A stretch of 50,735 nt of DNA from Chloroflexota bacterium (GTDB lineage Bacteria > Chloroflexota > Dormibacteria > CF-121). Positions 16,573-25,267 of the stretch are shown here, one piece after another. The translations under genes were made by a program, and so were the position numbers. The DNA lies in assembly GCA_005882525.1 (NCBI GenBank), contig VBGO01000075.1, forward strand, positions 1 through 50,735, read 5' to 3'. Numbering within the stretch: position 1 is the stretch's first letter; each line of letters opens with the position of its first letter. Under the pieces are notes generated by a model that saw only the letters and a list, made by a program, of their open reading frames with translations, searched no databases and had not been told where the DNA came from.

Positions 16573-17912
16573 CTCGTGAACGTGAAGGCCTTCAGCCGGA
16601 CCGCCGGCACCCGCGAGGCGCCGATGAACTCGCCGATCTCGAGCTTGGTGGAACGACTCAGCGCCAGCGTCCCCTGGAGCGCTTCCAGGACGCTCTGCGT
16701 GAACCGGAGATCTTTGACCGGGCGCGTGATCCGCCCGTTTTCGATCAGGAAGGTGCCTTCCCGTGTCATGCCGGTGATGATCGAGGCCTTCGGATGCACG
16801 ATTCGGACATACCAGAAGCGGGTGACCCAGATGCCGCGCTTGATGTCGCTGGCCAGCTCGGCTTTGGCCGCCGTCCCGGGCTGCATGAAGAGGTTGACCG
16901 CGAAGGGTCCTTCGGTATTGGGCGCCGGCAGACCGTGGCCGGTGGACTCCCGGCCCGCACGCTGGGCGGTTTGCATGTCGTAAACGAGGCCACTGGCGAC
17001 CCCGCCAGTGATCAGGTCCACCCGCTGCTTGGGGACGCCCTCGAAGTCGAACGAGGCCGGCAGGCCGGTCCGGTCGAGGCCGTCGTCCCAAATGCTCACC
17101 TGGTCGCCGGTGATCTTTTCGCCGAGCCGCATGAAACTGCGCTCTTCCTGGGCCGCCAGGGCGCTGAACCCCATGAAGCTCATGAACTCGAGCATCTCCG
17201 CCACGGCGTATTCCTCGAGCACCACCTCGTAGACGCCCGGCTCGACCGGCTGCGCATTCTGGTTGCGCTGCGCCTTGTCGATCACCTCGGCGGCCAGCTC
17301 GTTCTTGTCCAGCTCGGAAACGTCGATGGCGCCGCGATCCGCGTAGCCCGACCCAGCATCGCCCATGACGACCGAATTGACGGTCGCCTGGGTGGAGCGC
17401 TGATGGTGAAAGACCCCGAGCGAGTTGGCAATGGCGAGCTGCCCGGCGCTGGTGCTGAACGCGCCGAAGGCTTTGAGCCCGGCGCGTCCGGCGTTCACGC
17501 AAACCGTCTCGACAAAGTCGGCCCGCTCCTCGGGAGTCGCCGCCGCCGTCGCATCCGACCAGGCCTCGGCCGGCCGGGTCGGCGCGGGTCCCGGCATCGG
17601 AACCACCTCGCCGCGCGACTGCAGGTCGGCGATGGTGACCGCCCGCTTCAGCACGTCGGTGGCTGCCGACTCGTTCAGCTGGTTGATCGACGCCACGCCG
17701 GTCTTGCCGTCCTTCACCACCCGTACCCGGACGCTGACGTTGCGCTCGGCGACGTTCTGGTGGATCCCATTGTTGGCGAAGCGCGTCAGGGCGCTGTCCC
17801 ACTCGGTGACCATCACCTCGGTCTGCTGCGCAGGTGAGCGTTCCAGCAGGCCGGCCGTGAATAGCTTCAGCTCGCCCTCGTCCGTCAGCCGAGCCACTTC
17901 GATGCTTTTCAT
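16569..17912 (-). CDS. tldE: TldE/PmbA-family metalloprotease subunit
   Basis: A 447-residue non-catalytic partner of the TldD/TldE peptidase, which trims unstructured peptides and matures some ribosomally made peptides. Family marks are the N-terminal FANNGIHQNV, the central SSA-like GYADR and the C-terminal VRIVHPKASIITGMTREGTFLIENG, typical of PmbA/TldE. The HExxxH motif is absent, as expected. I set the start at ATG 17912, which overlaps the tldD stop by 4 bases (ATGA); an upstream in-frame extension to 18026 lies within tldD and has no family similarity. Confidence 0.92.
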   Translation of the reverse strand: MKSIEVARLTDEGELKLFTAGLLERSPAQQTEVMVTEWDSALTRFANNGIHQNVAERNVSVRVRVVKDGKTGVASINQLNESAATDVLKRAVTIADLQSRGEVVPMPGPAPTRPAEAWSDATAAATPEERADFVETVCVNAGRAGLKAFGAFSTSAGQLAIANSLGVFHHQRSTQATVNSVVMGDAGSGYADRGAIDVSELDKNELAAEVIDKAQRNQNAQPVEPGVYEVVLEEYAVAEMLEFMSFMGFSALAAQEERSFMRLGEKITGDQVSIWDDGLDRTGLPASFDFEGVPKQRVDLITGGVASGLVYDMQTAQRAGRESTGHGLPAPNTEGPFAVNLFMQPGTAAKAELASDIKRGIWVTRFWYVRIVHPKASIITGMTREGTFLIENGRITRPVKDLRFTQSVLEALQGTLALSRSTKLEIGEFIGASRVPAVRLKAFTFTS

Positions 17913-19351
17913 TTCAGGATGCCGACCTTGACGTTCTGGAAGCGCGCCGGCGCGGCGCCGTGCGCCACGTGGGCAACCTGGGGCGGCTGCCCTTTGCCGC
18001 AATTGGCCAGCCCCCACACCGTCCATTCCGAGCGTCCGGCCACCGCGTCACATGAATTCCAGAATTCGGGCGTGATCCCGGCATAGGTGGCGTTCTTCAG
18101 CAGCCGGCCGCGCTGGCCGTTGACGATCTCGTAGGCGAGCTGCGTGCCGAACTGGAAGTTGAGTCGCTTGTCGTCGATGCTCCAGCTGCGGTTCGTCTCC
18201 ATGTAGACGCCGTCTTTCGTCTCGCCGATCATCTGCTCGAGCGATGACTCGCCCGGCTCCAGATTGACGTTGGTCATCCGGATCAACGGGATCCGGTTCC
18301 AACCGTCCGCCCGCATCGTGCCGTTGCTCTCCTGTCCCAGCACCCGCGCCGTTTCGCGGGATGTGAGGTAGCCGACGAAGAGACCGTCCTTGATCAGGAA
18401 GGTTCGCTGGGCCGGCACGCCCTCGTCATCCCAGCCGAAGGTGCCCAGGCCGGTTGGGGTGAGCGCGTCGGCCGTGATCGTCACCCTGGGCGAGCCGTAC
18501 TGGAGATGATTGAGCTTCTCGGGCGTCATGAAGCTCGTTCCCGCATACGCCGCCTCCATTCCGAAGACCCGATCGAGCTCCGTCGGATGGCCGCAGGACT
18601 CATGGATCTGGAGCGCGGTCTGGCTGGCATCGAGAATCAGGGTCTTGACCCCACTCGGGCATTGCGGCGCGGTCAGCAGCGCGACCGCCTCCTCACCGAT
18701 CCGCTGGCCGTGGCGGTCCAGCTCTAGCGCCGTGATGTATTCGTAGCCACCCGACCCCTGGTGGCGGCCGAAGGAATTCGGATAGGACCGGTTCTGGACA
18801 TCGTCCGGGGAGGTCGCCGTCGCCTCGATCCCGGCGCCGCTCTCGAACAGTTCCTGTTCCGTGAAGGCCCCCTCGGTAGAGGCGAACAGCTTCGCCTGGC
18901 GGATGTACTCCATCGACCCCTCGCGAATGGTGACGCCCTTGACCGAACCCATGGCGGCGTCGGCCCGCAACAGCAGGTCCACTTTTTCGCTGAGCGGCAC
19001 GCTGAACGGATCCCGCTCGAGCGGCGTTCGGTAGCGCCCGCGGGAGGTGACTGGCGGCCCGAGGTCAACCGCCATCGATCGGACCCGGGCACTGGCCCGC
19101 GCAATCCGGATGGCGCGATCGACGACCGGCTCGATCTCGGCCATGTCCAGCCGAGCGCTGCCGGCGAATCCCCAGGCGCCGTCGACGATTACGCGGACAC
19201 CGAACCCCTCACTGGCGTCGTCCGAGACGGCCGCCAGCTGCCCGTTCTTGACGATGATGTCCTGGGTCACGTGTTCGTCCAGGCGGACGTCGGCGTAGCT
19301 CGCCCCCTTCACCTGCGCCGCGTTGAGCGCGGCCTCCGCCAAATCTTTCAT
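17909..19351 (-). CDS. tldD: TldD-family zinc metalloprotease
   Basis: A 480-residue catalytic subunit of the TldD/TldE peptidase. The zinc-binding HExxxH is visible as IHESCGH (His250, Glu251, His255), with the further ligand region in the later FVGYLTSRETA and NGTMRADGWNRIPLIRMTN segments. It starts at ATG 19351. There is no Shine-Dalgarno; instead TAGTCT ends 6 bases before the ATG and shares its TAG with the stop codon of the upstream transporter gene. The pair may be expressed separately from the importer even though it lies only 9 bases downstream. Confidence 0.94.
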   Translation of the reverse strand: MKDLAEAALNAAQVKGASYADVRLDEHVTQDIIVKNGQLAAVSDDASEGFGVRVIVDGAWGFAGSARLDMAEIEPVVDRAIRIARASARVRSMAVDLGPPVTSRGRYRTPLERDPFSVPLSEKVDLLLRADAAMGSVKGVTIREGSMEYIRQAKLFASTEGAFTEQELFESGAGIEATATSPDDVQNRSYPNSFGRHQGSGGYEYITALELDRHGQRIGEEAVALLTAPQCPSGVKTLILDASQTALQIHESCGHPTELDRVFGMEAAYAGTSFMTPEKLNHLQYGSPRVTITADALTPTGLGTFGWDDEGVPAQRTFLIKDGLFVGYLTSRETARVLGQESNGTMRADGWNRIPLIRMTNVNLEPGESSLEQMIGETKDGVYMETNRSWSIDDKRLNFQFGTQLAYEIVNGQRGRLLKNATYAGITPEFWNSCDAVAGRSEWTVWGLANCGKGQPPQVAHVAHGAAPARFQNVKVGILK

Positions 19352-19357
19352 GGGTAG

Positions 19358-19363
19358 AGACTA
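19358..19363 (-). promoter_or_regulatory. -10 box of a leaderless tldD promoter
   Basis: On the minus strand TAGTCT (19363-19358), then CTACCC, then the tldD ATG. The TAG is also the stop codon of the upstream dppF gene, so the only gap between the genes is filled by the promoter element. Confidence 0.5.
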
Positions 19364-20323
19364 CGAGAAATGGCAGGCGGCCCAATGGCCAGCCGCCTTC
19401 AGTTCGAGCGCTGGCTCCGCCTCTGCACAGATCGCGCGGGCCAGCGGGCAGCGGGTGTGAAAGCGGCAACCGCGGGGTGGATTGACCGGGCTCGGCACGT
19501 CCCCGCTCAGGATGACGCGCTGCCGCTTCTCTTTTGGGTTGGGCACCGGCACGGCCGACAGCAGCGCCTGAGTGTAGGGGTGCTGCGGACTGCGATACAG
19601 GTCGACGCTGTCGGCTAGCTCGACGATCTTTCCCAGGTACATGACCGCGACCCGGTCGCTGACATGCTGCACCACGCCGAGGTTGTGCGAGATGAACAGG
19701 TAGGTGAGCCCGAACTCGTCCTTGAGCTCGGCCATCAGATTCAGTACCTGCGACTGGATCGAAACGTCCAGGGCGGAGACGGGCTCATCCGCCACCACGA
19801 ATTTCGGCCGGAGGACGAGGGCCCGAGCCAGACCGATCCGCTGACGCTGGCCGCCGCTGAACTCGTGCGGGTAGCGGTTGACGTAATAGCGGCGCAGTCC
19901 GACCTTCTCCAGGATCTCCGCCACGGTGGCTTCCCGCCGGCGCCGGTCCTTCATGCCGTGGTTGCTGAGGCCCTCGCCCACGATCTCGCTGATCGGCAGC
20001 CGCGGATCGAGCGAGGCATAGGGATCCTGGAAGACGATTTGCATCTGGGCGCGGGTGGCTTTGAGCTGGCGAGGCCCCATCGCCAACAGATCGGTCCCGT
20101 CGAAGCTGATGCGGCCGCTGGTCGGCGCCAGCAGTCGGAGCAGGAGGCGGCCGGTCGTCGTCTTGCCGCAGCCGCTCTCCCCGACCAGGCCCAGGACCTC
20201 GCCTGGGTTGATGTCGAAGGAGATCCCATCGACCGCCTTGAGGGCCGCCACCTTGCGCTGGAGGATCCCGCCGCGCACCGGGAAATGCTTGACCAGGTCG
20301 CGGACTTCCACCAACGCACTCAC
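19361..20323 (-). CDS. dppF: oligopeptide/dipeptide ABC importer ATP-binding protein (DppF/OppF)
   Basis: A 320-residue ATPase that powers peptide import with DppD. It has Walker A GLVGESGCGKTTT, the ABC signature EFSGGQRQRIGLARAL, Walker B FVVADEPVSALD and the H-loop FISHNL. The C-terminal oligopeptide domain carries the Cys cluster (GCRFHTRCPLARAICAE) that holds an iron-sulfur cluster in characterised homologues. The start is GTG at 20323, overlapping the dppD stop by 4 bases (GTGA). It is the last gene of the importer run. Confidence 0.93.
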   Translation of the reverse strand: MSALVEVRDLVKHFPVRGGILQRKVAALKAVDGISFDINPGEVLGLVGESGCGKTTTGRLLLRLLAPTSGRISFDGTDLLAMGPRQLKATRAQMQIVFQDPYASLDPRLPISEIVGEGLSNHGMKDRRRREATVAEILEKVGLRRYYVNRYPHEFSGGQRQRIGLARALVLRPKFVVADEPVSALDVSIQSQVLNLMAELKDEFGLTYLFISHNLGVVQHVSDRVAVMYLGKIVELADSVDLYRSPQHPYTQALLSAVPVPNPKEKRQRVILSGDVPSPVNPPRGCRFHTRCPLARAICAEAEPALELKAAGHWAACHFS

Positions 20324-21294
20324 GCCCGGACCTCGGCGCGCTCGCCGTAGAGATAGCAAGCGACGTCGTGGCCCGCGCCCTGCGCCATGCGGGCCGGAAA
20401 CGCCGTCGGGCAACGGGCAAACGCCCGGGGGCAGCGTGGGGCGAACAGGCAACCGGGCGGGAGGTTGAGCGGGTGCGGGACGGTCCCGGTGATGGCCGTC
20501 AGTGGCCGGCCCTGTGCGGCCAGACTCGGGATCGAGGCCAGCAGGCCGCGGGTGTATGGATGCAGCGGGCTGTCAAAGATCTGGTCGACACTGCCATGCT
20601 CAACCACCTTGCCCGCATACATGACGGCCACCTCCTCCGCCATCTCGGCGATCACCCCCAGGTCATGGGTGATCAAGATGATGGCCATGTGATTTTTTCG
20701 CTGCAGCTCGCGCATCAGTTCCAGGATCTGCGCCTGGATCGTCACGTCGAGGGCCGTGGTCGGCTCGTCGGCGATCAGGACCCTCGGGTTGCAGGCGAGC
20801 GCGATGGCGATCATCACACGCTGTCGCATCCCCCCACTGAGCTGGTGCGGATAATCGTGTACCCGTTTCGCCGGATCGGGGATGCCCACCAGCTCGAACA
20901 TCTCGATGACCCGCGCCCGCAGCTCGCGCTCGGAGGGGTGCAGGTGCTGGCGAATCGCCTCAGCGACCTGCTTTCCGACGGTGAACACCGGGTTCAGGGA
21001 CGTCATTGGTTCCTGGAAGACCATGGAGACCGAGTTGCCCCGAATATCCCGCATCTCTTCTTCGCTAGCGGCCGTCAGGTCCCGACCCTCGAACAGGATG
21101 CGGCCTCCGACGATGTGACCGGTCCTGGGCAGCAGCCGCAGGATCGACAGGGCCGTCACAGTCTTCCCGCAACCGGACTCGCCCACCAGGCCCAGGATGC
21201 CGCCGGGCCGAAGCGTCAGATCGACGCCGTCGACCGCCTTGACCATCCCCTCGCCGGTTTTGAAATAGGTCTGGAGCCGCTCCAGGCGAAGCAC
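20320..21294 (-). CDS. dppD: oligopeptide/dipeptide ABC importer ATP-binding protein (DppD/OppD)
   Basis: A 324-residue ATPase. It has Walker A LVGESGCGKTVT, signature QLSGGMRQRVMIAIAL, Walker B VLIADEPTTALD and H-loop ILITHDLG. The C-terminal Cys motif is PPGCLFAPRCPRAFARC. The start is GTG at 21294, 29 bases after the dppC stop, without an obvious ribosome binding site. It pairs with the overlapping DppF-like ATPase to energise the two permeases encoded just upstream. Confidence 0.93.
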   Translation of the reverse strand: MLRLERLQTYFKTGEGMVKAVDGVDLTLRPGGILGLVGESGCGKTVTALSILRLLPRTGHIVGGRILFEGRDLTAASEEEMRDIRGNSVSMVFQEPMTSLNPVFTVGKQVAEAIRQHLHPSERELRARVIEMFELVGIPDPAKRVHDYPHQLSGGMRQRVMIAIALACNPRVLIADEPTTALDVTIQAQILELMRELQRKNHMAIILITHDLGVIAEMAEEVAVMYAGKVVEHGSVDQIFDSPLHPYTRGLLASIPSLAAQGRPLTAITGTVPHPLNLPPGCLFAPRCPRAFARCPTAFPARMAQGAGHDVACYLYGERAEVRA

Positions 21295-21323
21295 ATCGCC
21301 CGGGATGGCGGCGCCAGTGGCGG

Positions 21324-22265
21324 TCAGCGCTCGAAGGACCGCGGGTCGAACGCATCCCGCAGCCCGTCTCCCACGAAATTCACGCAGAGCACGGCCAGCA
21401 GGATCATCAGGCCCGGAAACAGTGCGGCGTACGGCGCGTAGGGCGCGCTGTAGATGAAGGCATTGGCATTGAACAGCATGCCGCCCCAGGAGGCGATCGG
21501 TGGTCCCAGGCCATAACCAAGAAAGCTGAGGGCGCTCTCCAGAATGATGGCGAACCCGATGGTCAGCGTCGCCGCCACCATGATCGGACCCAGCGCATTG
21601 GGTAGGACGTGCTTGACCAGGATCTTGAGGTTGCCCGACCCGCTGGCCCGGGCGGCCTCGATGAACTCCTTCTCCCGAATCGACAGCACGACCGAGCGGA
21701 TGATCCGGGCGGTGTAGGGCCAGGAGGTGACGCCGATGGCGAAGATGATCACCCCCGGGGTATGGCCGCGCTGGCCGAAGGAGGCGATGATGAGGATCAG
21801 GACGAAGATCTGCGGGATCGCCAGGACGCTATCGGTGAACCGCATCATCGCGTTGTCGAGCCGCCGGCCGAAGTAGCCGGCCAGGGCGCCGATCAGGCCG
21901 CCGAGCACGATGGTCACCAGCATGGCGAGCACGCCAACCGCCAGCGAGACCTGGCCGCCTTCGAGGATCCGCTTGAAGAGGTCGCGACCCAGGTCATCGG
22001 TTCCCATCACATGGGTGAAGGAGGGAGCCAGGTAGCGGTTGAAGAGGTCGGGTTCGTCCCAGCGGGCGGGCAACAGCAGCGGGCCAACGTAGCAGGCCAG
22101 CCCCAGGAGCAGGATGATGCAACCGGCGACCACCGCCACCCGGTGGCGGAGCAGCCGGCGCCAGACCAGCTGGTAATAGCCGATCTCTCGGGTCAGGTCA
22201 TAGTCGGCGACCAGCTCGCCCGTGGGGGGCCGCCGCTCCGACTGTTCGAGGGTGGGATTGATCAT
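21324..22265 (-). CDS. dppC: peptide ABC importer permease (DppC/OppC)
   Basis: A 313-residue inner-membrane permease with the N-terminal OppC domain (helix about 43-63), the GTDDLGRDLFKRILEGG entry motif and the EAA loop EFIEAARASGSGNLKILVKHVLPN that docks the ATPase. It ends in FVGDGLRDAFDPR, the usual OppC tail. ATG at 22265 overlaps the dppB stop by 4 bases (ATGA); the longer frame upstream lies within dppB and is not coding. Confidence 0.93.
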   Translation of the reverse strand: MINPTLEQSERRPPTGELVADYDLTREIGYYQLVWRRLLRHRVAVVAGCIILLLGLACYVGPLLLPARWDEPDLFNRYLAPSFTHVMGTDDLGRDLFKRILEGGQVSLAVGVLAMLVTIVLGGLIGALAGYFGRRLDNAMMRFTDSVLAIPQIFVLILIIASFGQRGHTPGVIIFAIGVTSWPYTARIIRSVVLSIREKEFIEAARASGSGNLKILVKHVLPNALGPIMVAATLTIGFAIILESALSFLGYGLGPPIASWGGMLFNANAFIYSAPYAPYAALFPGLMILLAVLCVNFVGDGLRDAFDPRSFER

Positions 22266-23257
22266 CGGTACTGGATCCGGGGATCCGCCCAACCGTAAGC
22301 CAGGTCGGCAATTAGATTCCCCAACACCACCATGACCGCCAGGATGATCATGATGCCGAGCAGCACCTGGTAGTCGCCTTTGCCCGCGGACTCCCAGAAA
22401 AGCCGCCCCATGCCGGGCCAGGTGAAGACCTGTTCGGTGATGAGCGCCCCCGCAAACAGCTGGGGGACGTCGAGACCCATCAGCGTGATCAGCGGCAGCA
22501 GCGAGTTGCGAAAGCCATGACCAACCACCACCCGAATGGGTGAGAGGCCTTTGGCGCGCGCCGTTCGGATGAAATCCTGATTCAAGACATCGAGCATGCT
22601 GCTCCGCACGAAGCGGCTGTACTGGGCAATCGACTGGACGGCGAGCACCAGGCCAGGCAGCACCAGGTGCCAGGCCAGGTTCAGCGGATCTCCCAGATTG
22701 AGGTGGGCGAGATTGCCTTCGTGACCGGAGTCCCACATGCCGTCGGTTGGAAAGATCCGGAAACCCAGGTGCTCGTAGGGCAGGACCGAGAGCAGGATGA
22801 TCAGCATCAAGCCGAACCAGAACTGCGGCAACGAGATGCCAATGAAGGCACCGGTGGTGAGCAGGTTGTCCAGCTTCGAATACTGCTTGACCGCCGCGAC
22901 GATCCCGATCGGAATGGCGATCAGCAAGGTGAAGATGTAGGAGGTTCCCATCAGCAGCGCGGTGTTCGGAAGCCGCTCTCCGATCAAGCTGACGGTGCTC
23001 TGATGGCTGAAATAGGAAAACCCGAGATCGAAGTGAAGCAGGTTACGCATGTAGGTCAGGTACTGGACGAAGAAAGGCTGGTTGAACCCGTAATAGGCGA
23101 GGAGGCGGGCGCGATCGGCGGCCGTCATCCGCGGGTTGCGCAACAACAGGTCCCACGGCTTCTCCGGTAGGAGCTGAAGAATGGCGAAGAGGACCAGGGA
23201 AATGACGAGTAGCAGTGGGATCGCCTGCAGGATGCGCCGGACCAGGTAGGTTGTCAC
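22262..23257 (-). CDS. dppB: peptide ABC importer permease (DppB/OppB)
   Basis: A 331-residue permease starting TTYLVRRILQAIPLLLVISLVLFAIL, with six membrane helices and the EAA loop DFIRTARAKGLSPIRVVVGHGFRNS. The start is GTG at 23257 with GGGAG about 8 bases upstream. It lies 55 bases after the dppA stop. The C-terminus DLAYGWADPRIQYR is typical of OppB. Confidence 0.93.
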   Translation of the reverse strand: MTTYLVRRILQAIPLLLVISLVLFAILQLLPEKPWDLLLRNPRMTAADRARLLAYYGFNQPFFVQYLTYMRNLLHFDLGFSYFSHQSTVSLIGERLPNTALLMGTSYIFTLLIAIPIGIVAAVKQYSKLDNLLTTGAFIGISLPQFWFGLMLIILLSVLPYEHLGFRIFPTDGMWDSGHEGNLAHLNLGDPLNLAWHLVLPGLVLAVQSIAQYSRFVRSSMLDVLNQDFIRTARAKGLSPIRVVVGHGFRNSLLPLITLMGLDVPQLFAGALITEQVFTWPGMGRLFWESAGKGDYQVLLGIMIILAVMVVLGNLIADLAYGWADPRIQYR

Positions 23258-23312
23258 CGGTGAGCTCCCGCCCTACCCTCGCCCCGCGATGGCGGGCAAA
23301 CGAGCGGCGTCG

Positions 23313-25112
23313 CTACTGGTTGATGTACCAGTCGGCGGTCTGGTTCATCCACCAGAATTCATTGCCCTTGTAGCCCGCCAGTTTCTTGTTGTAGGCCTCG
23401 ACGTCCACCGCCTGGTACAGCGGAATCTCGGGCACGAGATCGGCCAGCCGGCGCTGGGCCACGATGTATTTGTCCTTCCGGTCCGAGAGCTTGACCGACA
23501 GGCGCGCCTGGTCCAGGGCCTGGTCGAGTTGCGGATCACTCGAGAAGGTGGTGTTCTGCCCGACGCAACCGTTCGCGTCCGTTGGGATCTGGGAGCTGTG
23601 GTAGGCGGTGTAGGCGATCGAGTCGGGCTCAGCCGGGTAACTGTAGTTGTTCGTATACATCGCGAGATCGAAGTTGTGACTGTAGATCACACCGCCGCTG
23701 GTGCAGGAGCCGAACATCCGGCTGGCGGGTACGTTGGCGAAGGGCTTGATGATCTGGATGCCGATGCCGGCCAGGTCGGAGGCGATCACCACTTCCTGCT
23801 CTTCGCGCAACGGCAGCGTGGTGGTGATCAAGTGGAGCTGAACGCAACGGCCCTGCGGGTCCGTGCGGAACCCCTTGCACGGCCCCGAATCCTGGAGCTT
23901 GTAACCCGCGTTGTTCAACAGGTCGCTGGCCGCCTTCGGGTCGTACTGCGAGTGTTTGGCATTCGGATCGAGGCACCAGGCGCCGGTCTGGATGCACATC
24001 CAGGCATCGGGAGGGACCACCGTCCGGCCGAGCAGCAACGTATCGACGATCTTCTGCCGGTCGATCGCCATCAGGATCGCCTTTCGAAGCGTCACATCCT
24101 TGAGGAACGTGTTGTGCAGATTGATGTCAAGGTGCTCAGTCGCGCTGTCCAGGATGGTGACCGTGGTCACGTCGCTAAGGCGCGACAATGGCGGCAGCAG
24201 TGAGGGCCGCAGGTCCAGCCCCATGTCGATGGTATTGGTGCGCAATTCGTTCAGCTCGGTGTTCGCGTCGGCGTCGAACTTGACGCGGATTTCGTTGAGA
24301 TAGGGACGATTACCGCCGCCCCACCAGTGAGGATTCCGAACCAGCGTGAGATGATCGCCGGTCACCCACTCCTTGAACACGAACGGGCCGGTACCGACCA
24401 TGACCTTGTCGAGCGTGTCGGACCCGTTGTAGCCCCCGGGAATGTTGACCGTCACCTTGTCATGGGTGATGTCGCCGGTCTTGGCCCAGACCTGCTGGAG
24501 CAGGTGGTCGGGAAGGATGCCGTAGGGCCCGGTTCCCAGGGTGAGATAGGCCGCGTAGACACTCTTGAAATGCACCGTTGCCGTGTAGTCATCCGGGGTA
24601 TCGACACTATCGGCCTGGTCCCACCCGCTGGTGGAAACCAGTGGCGTGGGATTCTTGTCACGGTACTTCAGCCACCAGAATTCGAAGGTGGCCTTGACAT
24701 CCTTGGCGGTGAAGGCGACGCCGTCGTGCCACTTGACGCTGCGCCGGAGCTTCCAGGTGACGTCCATCTTGTCGCCACTCACCTTGACGTCGCCATTCTC
24801 CAGGGTGGGGACTTCGGTTGCCAGCTCCGGGACCCAGTAGTCGGACAACTTCGGATCTCTGGGGATATCCTGGTTGGCCTTAACAGTGAGCAGCCCTTCC
24901 ATCGCCGGGTTGATGTAGGCGCAGGCGTGCGAGGCGGCGGCCGTGATGTTGCAGGCCAGCAAGCTGTCCTGCTCCTGCCAGGAGGCCACCGTCACCTTCC
25001 CGCCCGCCTTCACCGATGAATTGGCGTTGTTACCGGTTGGCGTGCAGGCCACCAGCAGCACGGTGGCCGTCACCGCGTACAGCCTCCACCGGCGCGGGCT
25101 GGTCCCTGTCAT
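23313..25112 (-). CDS. dppA: peptide ABC transporter substrate-binding lipoprotein (SBP family 5)
   Basis: A 599-residue extracytoplasmic binding protein of the DppA/OppA class. The signal peptide ends in the lipobox LVAC (Cys23), so it is a lipoprotein. Family-5 marks include WKLRRSVKWHDGVAFTAKDV, GTGPFVFKEWVTGDHLTLVRN and LRKAILMAIDRQKIV. ATG at 25112 has a near-perfect AAGGAGGT upstream; an in-frame extension to 25199 crosses the promoter and is not used. A consensus-like promoter lies about 80 bases upstream, so this gene starts the dppABCDF transcription unit. The ligand class (peptide, nickel, sugar) cannot be decided from sequence. Confidence 0.92.
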   Translation of the reverse strand: MTGTSPRRWRLYAVTATVLLVACTPTGNNANSSVKAGGKVTVASWQEQDSLLACNITAAASHACAYINPAMEGLLTVKANQDIPRDPKLSDYWVPELATEVPTLENGDVKVSGDKMDVTWKLRRSVKWHDGVAFTAKDVKATFEFWWLKYRDKNPTPLVSTSGWDQADSVDTPDDYTATVHFKSVYAAYLTLGTGPYGILPDHLLQQVWAKTGDITHDKVTVNIPGGYNGSDTLDKVMVGTGPFVFKEWVTGDHLTLVRNPHWWGGGNRPYLNEIRVKFDADANTELNELRTNTIDMGLDLRPSLLPPLSRLSDVTTVTILDSATEHLDINLHNTFLKDVTLRKAILMAIDRQKIVDTLLLGRTVVPPDAWMCIQTGAWCLDPNAKHSQYDPKAASDLLNNAGYKLQDSGPCKGFRTDPQGRCVQLHLITTTLPLREEQEVVIASDLAGIGIQIIKPFANVPASRMFGSCTSGGVIYSHNFDLAMYTNNYSYPAEPDSIAYTAYHSSQIPTDANGCVGQNTTFSSDPQLDQALDQARLSVKLSDRKDKYIVAQRRLADLVPEIPLYQAVDVEAYNKKLAGYKGNEFWWMNQTADWYINQ

Positions 25113-25197
25113 ACGACCTCCTTGGGTGTTCACGGTCCGCGCGCGCGGAGTGAGAGGCGAGCGCCCGCACCATCTGCCAGCGCTGATATCGGGCAGC

Positions 25198-25227
25198 ATT
25201 CTACGGGCGGTCTCCCAAAAGGGTCAA
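25198..25227 (-). promoter_or_regulatory. sigma-70-type promoter of the dpp operon
   Basis: On the minus strand TTGACC (25227-25222), an 18-base spacer and TAGAAT (25203-25198). Transcription would start near 25191, leaving a leader of about 80 bases that contains the 12-base palindrome CCGCGCGCGCGG (25137-25148) and ends in the strong AAGGAGGT site. This is the best -35/-10 pair in the window. Confidence 0.7.
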
Positions 25228-25267
25228 CGAAACATCCCCTTTTCTAAGGTTGTCTAACAACACCGCT

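Noticed and set aside
15844..17802. Single 652-codon frame covering the amidotransferase and most of tldE
   Set aside because: Only the last 242 codons match a family; the rest is an Arg-rich shadow of tldE, which is complete in another frame.
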